A stretch of 24,446 bases of DNA. It comes from an uncultured Sphingomonadaceae bacterium (lineage in GTDB: Bacteria > Pseudomonadota > Alphaproteobacteria > Sphingomonadales > Sphingomonadaceae). A program made the translations under genes and the position numbers. A model generated the notes under the pieces. That model ran no database searches, had not been told where the DNA came from, and saw nothing but the letters and a program-made list of their open reading frames with translations. This document shows, in pieces, positions 1 to 7,977 of the stretch; position 1 is the first letter of the stretch, and every line of letters begins with the position of its first letter. Location of the stretch: NCBI GenBank assembly GCA_946479505.1, contig CAMLGC010000036.1, positions 1-24,446 of the forward strand, written 5' to 3'.

Positions 1-880
1 TCTGCCAGCGGATGATCTCCTGCGTCGCGTTGGCGATCAGCGCCGGATCGCCCTCGAGCTTCGCGCGCTCGTCGGGGAATTGGTTGAGGCCGTAGGCGAG
101 GGCCGACATCGAGTTGCGCGTCGTGTCGTTGCCACCGACGATGAGCAGGATGAGGTTCCCGATGAATTCGTACTGATCCATGTGCGCCATCGCGTCCGAA
201 TGGATCATCATCGAGATGAGGTCGGGCGTCGGCTCCTTGTCGATCTTCTGGTTCCACAGGTTCTGGAAATAGGCGCCGCATTCGAACATATATTCGAGCC
301 GCTGCTTTCTCAGCTCCTCGGTCTTCACAAGCTCGATGTCGCCAGCCCAGTCGGACCAGAAGGTGAGCTTGCGCCGATCTTCCCAGGGAAAGTCGAACAG
401 GATCGCGAGCATCTGCGTGGTGAGTTCGATCGAGACCTTGTCGACCCAATCGAACTCCTCGCCCCAGGGGAGCGAATCGAGCACCTCGGCGGTGCGCCGA
501 CGAATGTCATCCGACATGCGCACCATTTCCGACGGCGTGAAGGCGGGCGCGACGGTGCGGCGCTGCGCGGTGTGGACCGGCCGGTCGCGCGCGATGAACA
601 TCGGCATCTTCACGTCCGATTCGGGGAGGAAATCGGCGATTGTGATCCCGCCGGCCTCCGACGAGAAGATTTCGGGCAGCGATTCGACGTGGACGATCGG
701 CTTGTAGGTCGCGATCGACCAATAGGGGCCGAACTCCGACGCTGGCGTATAGTGGATCGGCGCGGTGGCGCGCAGGGTGCGGAAGGGCTCGTGCCACGTG
801 TCGTCGCCGTAGAGCTCGGCGCGGCTCACATCGAGCGGATCGACGGTCGCGAGCGGTTCCTCGGCCAGAGTCGCCATCAT
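1..880 (-). CDS. Cytochrome P450, CYP153-like (C-terminus cut by window edge)
   Basis: The first 293 residues of a cytochrome P450 are present; the remaining C-terminus, including the haem-binding cysteine loop, lies outside the window. The I-helix oxygen-activation motif GGNDTTRN is at residues 249-256 and the K-helix ExxR motif is at about 288-291, just before the cut. Stretches such as EFDWVDKVSIELTTQM (143-158) followed by LFDFPWEDRRKL are what I recall for CYP153 enzymes, which hydroxylate the terminal carbon of alkanes or fatty acids using ferredoxin and ferredoxin reductase. The family is established knowledge; the CYP153 assignment is inference, and the substrate is unknown. Two adjacent ATG codons are possible starts, preceded by AGGGAGAGG; I chose the outer one. 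The protein has no membrane anchor or signal peptide, so it is a soluble cytoplasmic P450. No redox partner gene is in view. An operator-like palindrome lies about 35 bases upstream. Confidence 0.9.
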   Translation of the reverse strand, partial: MMATLAEEPLATVDPLDVSRAELYGDDTWHEPFRTLRATAPIHYTPASEFGPYWSIATYKPIVHVESLPEIFSSEAGGITIADFLPESDVKMPMFIARDRPVHTAQRRTVAPAFTPSEMVRMSDDIRRRTAEVLDSLPWGEEFDWVDKVSIELTTQMLAILFDFPWEDRRKLTFWSDWAGDIELVKTEELRKQRLEYMFECGAYFQNLWNQKIDKEPTPDLISMMIHSDAMAHMDQYEFIGNLILLIVGGNDTTRNSMSALAYGLNQFPDERAKLEGDPALIANATQEIIRWQ

Positions 881-913
881 GCCTCTCCCTTGCCGAGACA
901 ACACACCGCTAAC

Positions 914-927
914 TGACATTTATGTCA
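914..927. promoter_or_regulatory. Palindromic operator-like site upstream of the P450
   Basis: TGACAT-TT-ATGTCA is a perfect 6-2-6 palindrome in the 72-base gap between the ABC permease stop and the P450 start. Read on the minus strand it forms TTGACA, a perfect -35-like hexamer pointing at the P450, so a bound protein would block RNA polymerase. The size and symmetry suit a dimeric TetR/MarR-type repressor. The regulator is not in the window, and no convincing -10 was found. Confidence 0.5.
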
Positions 928-952
928 ATAGTCGATGCGATGAACGGGGCGC

Positions 953-2173
953 TCAGCGGCGATCGAAGAGCATCTTCCAGCCGCGCTTGCCGCCACCCGA
1001 TTGCAGCACGCCGCGCCGAAACCAGCCCGCGCTGAGCCAGATCACGATCGACACCCACAGGATCTGCCATGCGAGTGCGAGGAAATGCGGCCAGAGCTGC
1101 GGGTAATTGGCCGCATGCGCCGCCATTGCGAAGGGCGAGGAGAGCGGGAAGACCTCCGCCGCGGTCGCGACCCAGGTTCCCGGGTTTGAGGCCGCGGCCG
1201 AGGCCCAGCCGAACATCGCGACCTGGAGGATCGTGATCGGCAGCGACAGCATCTGAATTTCGCGGATCGTCGAGGCCTGCGCGCCGACGCCGAGGAACAC
1301 CGCGCCCAGGAGCATGTAGGCCATCGTGAAATAGGCGAAGAAGAGCAAAAGGAAGACGGGGAAACCCACCGCCGGGCCGACGTCTGCGAACGCCTGCACC
1401 ATGTCGGCGGGCAGGAAGGTGCCGATCTGCGCGATGATCGTGCCCCAGAAGGCGACGAACACGATCGCTACGCCGAACATCCCGATCAGCTTGCCGACGA
1501 ACACCGATTCGAGCGGCACCGCGGCGGCGAGCACCTCGATCACCTTGTTCGACCGCTCCTCGGCCATCGTGCCGACCGCCTGGCCCGCGAGCAGCACGGT
1601 GAGCAGGAAGATGCCGAAGACGGTGAAGAACGCCGCCTGATGCTGGCCCGAAATCGACGTGACCTCGCGCGCCACCTGCTCCTTGATCGGCGTGCTGAGC
1701 GCCGTTCCACCAGCAGCGCCGGCGCGCAGCGTCTGCTCGGCGAGCACCGCCATATAATCGGCGGTGCGCTCGCCTTGGGGTCCGTAAAGGATCGTCGGAT
1801 GATCGAGCGGGCCGTAGAGCACCGCCGAAGCTTCGATCGTCTTGTCGTCGAACATCGCGCGCGCCTGCGCGGCCGGGTCGGCGGCGGGCGCGTCGATGCG
1901 CAGCTCGGGCGGCGCCTCGGGTGTGCGGAAAACGGTGCGCAGCGTCTTGTCCACCCGCGCGACGGTCGGCGCCACCTCGGCGGGAACGATCGCGACGATC
2001 CGCGTCCGATCGGCCGAGCCGTCCGCCATCGTCGCGGCGCCCAGCCCGCCGATCGCGCCGAACGAGGCCATGATGAGCGGTGCGAGCAGGAAGATGAGGA
2101 AGGTCGGCGTGAACACGGTCGCGATGAAATCGCGCCGCGCGATGGTGAGCGTCTGGCGGACGTTGCGGTTCAT
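953..2173 (-). CDS. ABC-2 type exporter permease (NatB-like)
   Basis: This 406-residue inner-membrane protein is the membrane half of an ABC exporter. A first hydrophobic helix near residues 20-50 is followed by a large polar, probably periplasmic, region (about 55-185), and then by five or so membrane segments starting at the stretch FFTVFGIFLLTVLLAG. The motif EERSNKVIEVL after the second hydrophobic segment is typical of the NatB/ABC-2 family. The frame is open further upstream, but the start MNRNVRQTL is preferred because it overlaps the stop of the ATPase gene by four bases (ATGA), which signals translational coupling. NatAB of Bacillus exports sodium, but many relatives have unknown cargo, so the substrate is not predicted. 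The gene ends in a basic tail (KRGWKMLFDRR). Confidence 0.9.
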   Translation of the reverse strand: MNRNVRQTLTIARRDFIATVFTPTFLIFLLAPLIMASFGAIGGLGAATMADGSADRTRIVAIVPAEVAPTVARVDKTLRTVFRTPEAPPELRIDAPAADPAAQARAMFDDKTIEASAVLYGPLDHPTILYGPQGERTADYMAVLAEQTLRAGAAGGTALSTPIKEQVAREVTSISGQHQAAFFTVFGIFLLTVLLAGQAVGTMAEERSNKVIEVLAAAVPLESVFVGKLIGMFGVAIVFVAFWGTIIAQIGTFLPADMVQAFADVGPAVGFPVFLLLFFAYFTMAYMLLGAVFLGVGAQASTIREIQMLSLPITILQVAMFGWASAAASNPGTWVATAAEVFPLSSPFAMAAHAANYPQLWPHFLALAWQILWVSIVIWLSAGWFRRGVLQSGGGKRGWKMLFDRR

Positions 2174-3087
2174 GGGGCGGTCTCCAGCGCCTGGGGGCCG
2201 ACGATGCGAACGAACGCGTCGTGCAGGCTCGGGCGCTCGATGGAGAGCCCCGAAATGCCGTGGCCGGCGTCGATCAGACGAACGAGCAGCGCCTCGATTC
2301 CGTCGTCGGGCATGGTGAAGGCCCAGCCGCCACTCTCCGGCTCGGCATCGGGCGGGAGCAACGCGGCAAGCCCCGCGCCCGCATGGTGCGGCGTATAATG
2401 AACCCGCAAGGGAAGCATGCCGCGCGCCTCGGCGACCGTGCCCTCGAAGCGACGCTTGCCGCCCGCGATGATCGCGAGCCGATCGCACAGCCGTTCGGCA
2501 TGCGCCATGACGTGCGTCGAAAAGAGGATCGTCGCGCCGCGGTCACGCTCGGCGAGGATCAGCTTCTCAAGCTTCTCCTGGTTGACCGGGTCGAGCCCCG
2601 AAAAGGGCTCGTCGAGCACGAGCAGCTCTGGCCGGTGGACGACCGCGCCCAAGAGCTGCACGAGCTGCGCCATCCCCTTCGAGAGCTTGCGGATCTTCTC
2701 GTCCGCGGCATCCGCCATTCCGGCATCGGCGAGCATCTCGCGCGCGCGCTTTCGGCCGGTCTTGAGGTCGAGGCCGCGCAGCGCGCCCATGAAGGCGACC
2801 GCCTCGGCGGCCTTCATCGCCGGATAGAGGCCGCGCTCCTCGGGCAGATAGCCGACGCGGTCGCTCGCCTCGCGCGGGCGGCGACAGCCGAGCAGCACGC
2901 GCTCGCCCTCGTCGGGTTCGATGATGCCGAGCAGCATGCGCAAGGTGGTCGTCTTGCCCGCGCCGTTGGGCCCGAGCACGCCATAGACCGAGCCCTTGGG
3001 CACGGCGATATCGACCCCGTCGACGACCCGCCGACCGCCGAACTTCTTGACGAGCCCGGTGGCGCTGAGCGCCCGCTCTTCCGTCAT
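2170..3087 (-). CDS. ABC exporter ATP-binding protein (NatA-like)
   Basis: This 305-residue ATPase powers the permease encoded immediately downstream. The Walker A motif GPNGAGKTT is at residues 39-47, the signature LSKGMAQ at about 135-141, and Walker B LLVLDEP at 155-161, followed by the D-loop SGLDP. About 75 residues after the nucleotide-binding core resemble the C-terminal extension of NatA/drug-exporter ATPases (DUF4162 type). The protein is cytoplasmic and acts as a dimer on the permease. The two genes overlap by four bases and form a complete ABC-2 exporter; no periplasmic adaptor or outer-membrane partner is adjacent. The gene diverges from queG across a 71-base gap that must hold the promoters of both, though none is obvious by eye. 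The cargo is unknown. Confidence 0.93.
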   Translation of the reverse strand: MTEERALSATGLVKKFGGRRVVDGVDIAVPKGSVYGVLGPNGAGKTTTLRMLLGIIEPDEGERVLLGCRRPREASDRVGYLPEERGLYPAMKAAEAVAFMGALRGLDLKTGRKRAREMLADAGMADAADEKIRKLSKGMAQLVQLLGAVVHRPELLVLDEPFSGLDPVNQEKLEKLILAERDRGATILFSTHVMAHAERLCDRLAIIAGGKRRFEGTVAEARGMLPLRVHYTPHHAGAGLAALLPPDAEPESGGWAFTMPDDGIEALLVRLIDAGHGISGLSIERPSLHDAFVRIVGPQALETAP

Positions 3088-3158
3088 GCGACCCCCGTTG
3101 CGCCATTCGCAGCACGAACAGGCTGCTCTTCGTTATCCAGCCGTGGTAGCGGCTGCGC

Positions 3159-4301
3159 ATGGCCGAGGACAAGCCGTTCGAGGAACGCCTCAAGGCGCAA
3201 GCGCGCGCCGAGGGCTTCGTTGCGTGCGGGATCGCGCGTGCCGATGCCGCGCCCGCGGCGGGCGAACGGCTGCGCCAATGGCTCGCCGAGGGGCGGCACG
3301 GCAGCATGATCTGGATGGAGGAGCGCGCGCACCACCGCGCCTCGCCGCAGAGGCTGTGGCCCGAGGTTCGATCGGTGGTGGCGCTCGGCATGAGCTACGC
3401 GCCCGCCGCCGATCCGCTGGCGCTGGCCGGCGCGGGGGATGTCGGCCGTATCTCGGTCTATGCGCAGGGCAGCGACTATCACGATCTGGTCAAGCGCAAG
3501 CTGAAGGCGCTTGCGCGGTGGATGGTGGCGGAGGCGCCCGGCACCGATCTCAAGGTTTTCGTCGATACCGCGCCCGTGATGGAAAAGCCGCTCGCCGCCG
3601 CCGCCGGGCTCGGCTGGCAGGGCAAGCACACCAATCTCGTCAGCCGCGCCCACGGAAGCTGGCTTTTCTTGGGCGCGATCTACACCGCGCTCGATCTCGC
3701 GCCCGACGCGCCCGGCCGCGCCACCTGCGGATCGTGCGACGCCTGCCAGCGAGCGTGCCCGACCGCCGCCTTCCCGGCACCCTACCAGCTCGATGCGCGG
3801 CGCTGCATTTCCTATCTCACCATCGAGCACAAAGGCCCGATCCCCGCCGAGCTGCGCGTCGGCATCGGCAACCGCATCTACGGCTGCGACGATTGCCTCG
3901 CGGTCTGCCCCTGGAACAAGTTCGCCGACGCCGCGCACGCCAACCTCGCCTTCGCGCCGCGCGCCGAGCTGACGGCCCCGCGCCTCGCCGACCTGCTCGC
4001 GCTCGATGATGCGGGCTTCCGGCAGGTCTTCTCCGGCTCCCCCATCAAGCGGATCGGACGCGACCGGATGGCGCGCAACGCGCTGATCGCCGCCGGCAAC
4101 AGCGGCGAGGCGGGGCTTGTCGACGCCGTGGCGGCGCTGCTCGACGATCCCGCGCCGGTGGTGCGGGGCGCGGCGGTGTGGGCGCTGTCGCGGCTCGATC
4201 CGGTTCGCTGCGAAGCCGAAGCGGCGCGCTGCACCGGGGAAGCGGATCCGGAGGTCCGCACCGAATGGAACGCGACTTGCCGCACACGTGAATCGGCCTG
4301 A
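3159..4301 (+). CDS. queG: Epoxyqueuosine reductase QueG
   Basis: QueG carries out the last step of queuosine synthesis, reducing epoxyqueuosine to queuosine at the tRNA wobble position with cobalamin and two [4Fe-4S] clusters. The 380-residue protein has the usual length. The cluster ligands are visible as C190, C193, C196 and C200 ([11 protein letters not shown]), with C216 and a second set C243, C246 and C250 (CDDCLAVCP). The segment VDTAPVMEK contains the conserved catalytic aspartate, D136. The C-terminal region (residues about 290-375) has HEAT-like repeats, e.g. [14 protein letters not shown]. The start ATG has only a weak upstream ribosome site but matches the family's N-terminus. The neighbouring dioxygenase gene lies 56 bases downstream on the same strand and may share a transcript, although no functional link is apparent. 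No other queuosine gene is in the window. Confidence 0.96.
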   Translation: MAEDKPFEERLKAQARAEGFVACGIARADAAPAAGERLRQWLAEGRHGSMIWMEERAHHRASPQRLWPEVRSVVALGMSYAPAADPLALAGAGDVGRISVYAQGSDYHDLVKRKLKALARWMVAEAPGTDLKVFVDTAPVMEKPLAAAAGLGWQGKHTNLVSRAHGSWLFLGAIYTALDLAPDAPGRATCGSCDACQRACPTAAFPAPYQLDARRCISYLTIEHKGPIPAELRVGIGNRIYGCDDCLAVCPWNKFADAAHANLAFAPRAELTAPRLADLLALDDAGFRQVFSGSPIKRIGRDRMARNALIAAGNSGEAGLVDAVAALLDDPAPVVRGAAVWALSRLDPVRCEAEAARCTGEADPEVRTEWNATCRTRESA

Positions 4302-4357
4302 CGCACAATGCGCGCGCCGCTTGGCAGCCGTCGCCCCGAAGCGATAGAGCGGGAACC

Positions 4358-5551
4358 ATGACAGACGTCCATCAGACGACCGGCACGGTTCTCCACGATC
4401 TCAGCCATTACGGCCTTTCGGCCGATCGCGGCTTCTTGTCACAGCGCGAGATCGACGAGGTGATGCTGCCTGCGGATTTTGCCGAGATCGAGGCGGCGGC
4501 TACGATCCTTCCCGATCTTCTCACCACCGGTCGCGTGCGCCATTGGCTCGACAAGCTGCCGGTGCCCGAGATGGACTCGTTCCTGGCGCAGGCGGGAGAG
4601 GCCGAGCTGATCGCCGCGATGGTGCGCTATTCGTTCCTGACGCAGGCCTATGTCTGGGGCGAAGGGGACCCGGCGCATCGCTTGCCGGCGAACCTCGCCA
4701 TCCCCTTCGTCGCCATCGCCGATGCGCTCGGCGTGCCGCCGGTGATGAACTATGCGGGCTATGTGCTCGACAACTGGGTCCGCATCGACAAGACTGGACC
4801 GATCGTGTTCGAAAATCTCGCGATGCACCAGCATTTCGCGGGCGGATCGGACGAAGCCGGGTTCGTGCTCACCCACGTCGCGATCGAGGCGGCGGCCGGC
4901 CCCGCGCTCGACCTGGCGGTCGAGCTGGCGCGCGCGGCCGAGACCCGCGACGCGTTCGCGGCCGAGGCGATGCTTCATGATCTGGCGATGGTGTGGCGCG
5001 CGATCTGCGGCATCTTCGACCGCATGACCGATCGCTGCGATCCGCATTTCTATTTCAATCGTATCCGGCCCTACCTCAACGGCTGGCAGGACAACCCCGC
5101 AATTCCGCAAGGTATGGTGTACGAGGGCGTCGGCCGCTTCGCCGACCGCCCGATCGCGATGCGCGGGCAGACGGGCTCGCAAAGCTCGATCGTGCCTGCG
5201 ATGGACGCGCTGTTCGGCGTCACCCACCAACGCGACGAGCTGCGCGCGTTCCTCGAGGACCTCCACCGCTACCGCCTGCCCCGCCACCGCGCCTTCATCG
5301 ACGACCTCGCCGCGGCGAGCACCTTGCGCGGCTTTGCGCGCGAAACCGGCGGCTCGCTCAAAGATGCGTTCAACGCGGCGATCCAGGCGGTCGCCGAGTT
5401 CCGCACGATGCACCTCAAGTTCGCCGCGACCTACATCGCCAACCAGGCCTCGACCAACGCCGGCAACGACCCGAAGGTCGGCACCGGCGGCACGCCGTTC
5501 ATGAAATACCTCAAAAAGCACCGCAACGAGACCGAGCGGCAGATGCTGTGA
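4358..5551 (+). CDS. Indoleamine 2,3-dioxygenase family haem protein
   Basis: This 397-residue protein matches the IDO family throughout: RGFL near the N-terminus, LDKLP (64-68), YVLDNW (135-140), RIRPYLNGW (235-243), YEGV (255-258), QTGSQSS (271-277) and the C-terminal GTGGTPFMKYLK (375-386). The proximal haem ligand of human IDO1 (H346) corresponds to H352 in the segment FRTMHLKF, and the substrate-carboxylate arginine R231 corresponds to R237. IDO opens the indole ring of tryptophan to N-formylkynurenine; for bacterial members the true substrate is less certain. By my hand alignment the distal-pocket Ser167 of IDO1 is His173 here. No kynurenine-pathway gene (kynA, kynB, kynU) is nearby. 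The protein is cytoplasmic with no signal peptide. The start is preceded by GAGCGGGAACC, a modest ribosome site. The gene converges on grpE across a repeat element. Confidence 0.92.
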   Translation: MTDVHQTTGTVLHDLSHYGLSADRGFLSQREIDEVMLPADFAEIEAAATILPDLLTTGRVRHWLDKLPVPEMDSFLAQAGEAELIAAMVRYSFLTQAYVWGEGDPAHRLPANLAIPFVAIADALGVPPVMNYAGYVLDNWVRIDKTGPIVFENLAMHQHFAGGSDEAGFVLTHVAIEAAAGPALDLAVELARAAETRDAFAAEAMLHDLAMVWRAICGIFDRMTDRCDPHFYFNRIRPYLNGWQDNPAIPQGMVYEGVGRFADRPIAMRGQTGSQSSIVPAMDALFGVTHQRDELRAFLEDLHRYRLPRHRAFIDDLAAASTLRGFARETGGSLKDAFNAAIQAVAEFRTMHLKFAATYIANQASTNAGNDPKVGTGGTPFMKYLKKHRNETERQML

Positions 5552-5571
5552 GGCACCAGAAAAAGTGACAC

Positions 5572-5670
5572 TTCCCCGGCGGAGGGGTCCAGTTGGGAGG
5601 CTCGCAATTTTGGAGCGCAGCACTCAACAATCCGCTGCGCCGATACTGGACCCCGGCTTTCGCCGGGGAA
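5572..5670. repeat. Inverted pair of GC-rich hairpin units (REPIN-like) between IDO and grpE
   Basis: The left arm (5572-5593, starting TTCCCCGGCG and ending GGGGTCCAGT) is an inverted, slightly shortened copy of the right arm (5645-5670, starting ACTGGACCCCGGC and ending GCCGGGGAA). The right arm alone folds as CCCCGGC-TTTC-GCCGGGG. A smaller GCGCAG/CTGCGC pair lies between the arms. It sits in the tail-to-tail junction, where it could terminate transcription from both sides. There is no U-run, so intrinsic termination is not assured. Confidence 0.75.
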
Positions 5671-5687
5671 ACGAATTATAGCAATGC

Positions 5688-6242
5688 CTACTCCGTCTTC
5701 TTCGCCACCCCCACCAAAGCCGGCCGCAACAGGCGGTCGCGGATCATGTAGCCGGTTTGCATTTCCTGCACGATCGTCCCCGGCGCCGCATCGGCGGTGG
5801 GGATTTCGAGCATCGCCTGATGCCGGTTGGGATCGAGCGTCTCGCCGGTTGTGGTGATGCGGGTGATGCCGTGGCGCTGAAACACCGTTTCGAGCTCGCG
5901 TCCGGTCGCTTCGATGCCGGCCACTAATCCCTTGAGCCGTTCGTCGGACCGCAATTCCTCGGGGATCGCGGCGAGCCCGCGCGTCAAATTGTCCGATACC
6001 GACAGGATGTCGCGCGCGAAGCCGGTCGCGGCATAAGCGCGCGCATCGGCGGCCTCCTTCTCGGCGCGGCGACGGACGTTCTGCACCTCGGCCTGCGCAT
6101 AGAGCGCGGCCTGCCTGGCATCCGCCAGCTCCTTCTCAAGCTCGGCGACGCGGTCATGCTCGGCAACCTCGGGCGCCTCGCCGGCGGTTTCCTCGCGCAG
6201 GTCCTCGGCCTCGGCCGTTGCGGTCTTTTCTTCTTCGATCAT
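5688..6242 (-). CDS. grpE: GrpE, nucleotide exchange factor of DnaK
   Basis: GrpE releases ADP from DnaK and so drives the Hsp70 refolding cycle in the cytoplasm. The 184-residue protein has an acidic, disordered N-terminus (1-30), a long coiled coil (about 30-85, with the family segment YAQAEVQNVRRRAEKE), and the C-terminal beta-wing domain, with the signature region from NRHQAMLEIP through MQTGYMIRDRLLRPALV. The frame is open 20 codons further upstream, but that stretch is translated out of an inverted repeat. The internal ATG giving MIEEEKTATAEAE, preceded by GAAGAG, is the better start. It is downstream of hrcA on the same strand with a 103-base gap, far wider than usual for coupled genes, and the gap is filled by a strong palindrome. 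Confidence 0.95.
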   Translation of the reverse strand: MIEEEKTATAEAEDLREETAGEAPEVAEHDRVAELEKELADARQAALYAQAEVQNVRRRAEKEAADARAYAATGFARDILSVSDNLTRGLAAIPEELRSDERLKGLVAGIEATGRELETVFQRHGITRITTTGETLDPNRHQAMLEIPTADAAPGTIVQEMQTGYMIRDRLLRPALVGVAKKTE

Positions 6243-6266
6243 GGTTTTCTCTTCGTTTGTTGCAGC

Positions 6267-6338
6267 GCCGGCCCGCTCCCCCATCCGGCCTCCCAACGAC
6301 AATATTCTATGGGAGGCCGGATGGGGGAGCGGGCCGGC
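6267..6338. repeat. Perfect 29-bp inverted repeat in the hrcA-grpE gap
   Basis: The arms 6267-6295 and 6310-6338 are perfect reverse complements (left arm begins GCCGGCCCGCTCCCCC, right arm begins TGGGAGGCCGG), separated by a 14-base AT-rich loop. In mRNA it would form a very stable hairpin starting about 7 bases after the hrcA stop and ending about 24 bases before the grpE start. It could be an RNase III/E processing site, a partial terminator or a 3'-end stabiliser separating HrcA from GrpE output. The fold is read from the sequence; the role is inference. Confidence 0.9.
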
Positions 6339-6345
6339 ACCGTTC

Positions 6346-7401
6346 TCACGTCATCAACCTTGCGAGCGTCGCCGCGGTAAAATCCACCATTGGCACAACC
6401 CGCGCATAGTTCAACCGGGTCGGCCCGATCACGCCGACCACGCCGACCACCCGTCCGTCGGCACCGTGGAAGGGCTTGGCGATCACCGACGAGCCCGACA
6501 ACGCAAAGAGGGTGTTTTCGGCTCCGATGAAGATGCGCGTCGCGTCGCCCTCGCGCGCGCTGTCGAGCAGGCGGGCGATCTCCTGCTTGCCGTCGAGATC
6601 GTCGAGCAGGTCGCGCACGCGCTCGAGATCGGCCGCCGCCGCGGCGTCGATCAGGCGCCCCTGTCCGCGCACGATCAGCACCGGGCGGCGCTCGCCGTCC
6701 TCGCTCCAGATGGCGAGGCCGCGTTCGATCAGCGTGCGCGCGGCGGCGTCGAGCGCGGCGCGTTCGGCGGCGATCTCGCGCCCGACCCGCGCGCGCGCCT
6801 CGCCGAGCGTGAGGCCGGAGAGCATCGCGCTCATATAATTGCCCGCCTGCACGAGCGCCGCGGGGCCGACCCCGGGCGGCAGATCGATCACCCGGTTTTC
6901 GACCGATCCGTCCTCGCTGACGAGCACCGCCATCGCCTGGTCGGGCGCGAGCGGCACGAAGGCGATCTGGCGCAGCACGAGCTCGCGCTTGGGCACGAAC
7001 ACCAATCCCGCGCAGGCAGACAGGCCCGACAGCGCCGCCGTCGTCGCCGCGAGCGCCTCCTCGATCGGGCCGCCGCCGCGCTCGATCCGCGCCTCGATCG
7101 CGGCGCGCTCCTCCGCGCTCGGCTCCAGCGCCTGCATCATCCCGTCGACGAACAGGCGAAGCCCCGTGTCGGTGGGCATCCGCCCCGCGCTGGTATGCGG
7201 GGCAGCGAGCAAGCCCAATTCCTCCAGATCCTGCATCACGCCCCGGATCGAGGCGGGCGACAGGTTGAGCCGCGACATGCGCGAGATCGTCCGCGACCCC
7301 ACCGGCGCGCCCGAATCGAGATATGCCTCGACGACCGTCCTGAAGACGTCGCGCGCGCGATCGTTCAATTCGGCGATGGGTGGGACGGGCATGCCGGTCA
7401 T
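6346..7401 (-). CDS. hrcA: HrcA, heat-inducible transcription repressor
   Basis: HrcA represses groESL and other heat-shock genes by binding CIRCE operators, with GroEL restoring its activity. The 351-residue length is normal. The N-terminal winged helix (about 15-75) includes VGSRTISRMSRLNLSPASIR and the recognition-helix/wing segment ending SAGRMPTDTG, the family hallmark. The middle and C-terminal parts form the dimerisation and GAF-like domains. The ATG giving MTGMPVPP is chosen with GGAG eight bases upstream; the second ATG three codons later is an alternative. It is 22 bases downstream of the DUF6438-type lipoprotein gene and upstream of grpE on the same strand, the order expected for alphaproteobacteria. 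I saw no CIRCE sequence in this window, so its targets (probably groESL) lie elsewhere. Confidence 0.96.
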   Translation of the reverse strand: MTGMPVPPIAELNDRARDVFRTVVEAYLDSGAPVGSRTISRMSRLNLSPASIRGVMQDLEELGLLAAPHTSAGRMPTDTGLRLFVDGMMQALEPSAEERAAIEARIERGGGPIEEALAATTAALSGLSACAGLVFVPKRELVLRQIAFVPLAPDQAMAVLVSEDGSVENRVIDLPPGVGPAALVQAGNYMSAMLSGLTLGEARARVGREIAAERAALDAAARTLIERGLAIWSEDGERRPVLIVRGQGRLIDAAAAADLERVRDLLDDLDGKQEIARLLDSAREGDATRIFIGAENTLFALSGSSVIAKPFHGADGRVVGVVGVIGPTRLNYARVVPMVDFTAATLARLMT

Positions 7402-7423
7402 TTAGGGCTCCGCGTCGCGCCGC

Positions 7424-7930
7424 TCAACGCTTGCCGATCATCTCGCCGATCGGCAGCGCGTCGGGCGCCGATCGCAGCGCATCGGCAAGCGCCCGGTTAT
7501 CGCGCGCGCAGCCGTAATAGAAATAGAGCTGCTGGCTCGCGCCGGTCTCGCCCGTCCAGGTGACGTCGACGCTCGGCTGGTCGGTGATCGCCGCGCCGCA
7601 CGTTTCCGATCCCATCTCGTAGCGCACCTCGCCGCCCTCGGGGCGGTAGGGTGCGAGCGTATCCGCGAAGGTGCGATAGGCGGCGGGCGTCAGCGTGAAG
7701 CTGCGTTCACCGGTCACGGCGGTGAAGCGCGTGCCGGTGAACGTCCCCCGCCCGTCGGGCGTCACCGTCACCGAATAGACAGGGCACGCGCCGAAGCACG
7801 GGTGCGTTTCGTAGGTAATCGCCGTGCTTTCGACCGGCATCGGCGTGCCCACATTGGTCGGGGTTGCGCCGTCCATCGCACAGCCGCCGAGCGCCGCCGC
7901 CGCGGCTATCGTCATCCCTATCGAACGCAT
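7424..7930 (-). CDS. DUF6438-type lipoprotein of unknown function
   Basis: This 168-residue protein begins with a short basic and hydrophobic signal ending in the lipobox LGGC, with the lipidated cysteine at residue 17, so it should be a periplasm-facing membrane lipoprotein. The mature part carries HPCFGACPVYSVTV followed by a DGRGTFTG strand, the pattern of DUF6438 domains, and further cysteines in ETCG and YYGC that may form disulfides. The frame is open upstream, but the start MRSIGMTIAA is clear because it gives the signal peptide and is preceded by a strong AGGAGG. It is the first gene of a minus-strand run with hrcA and grpE, so any promoter upstream of it may also feed the heat-shock genes. 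The function is unknown; the placement hints at an envelope role without proving one. Confidence 0.85.
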   Translation of the reverse strand: MRSIGMTIAAAAALGGCAMDGATPTNVGTPMPVESTAITYETHPCFGACPVYSVTVTPDGRGTFTGTRFTAVTGERSFTLTPAAYRTFADTLAPYRPEGGEVRYEMGSETCGAAITDQPSVDVTWTGETGASQQLYFYYGCARDNRALADALRSAPDALPIGEMIGKR

Positions 7931-7977
7931 CGTGATCCTCCTTCGTCCTCTCGTGCGTTCCCAACTCCAAGACTGGC

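Noticed and set aside
4439..5623. A 394-codon minus-strand open frame opposite the IDO-family gene
   Set aside because: The plus-strand protein has clear family motifs end to end; the opposite frame has only biased composition and ends in a repeat.
6267..6338. Insertion sequence terminal repeats
   Set aside because: Only 14 bases lie between the arms, with no transposase or target duplication, so it is a hairpin-type palindrome rather than an IS.
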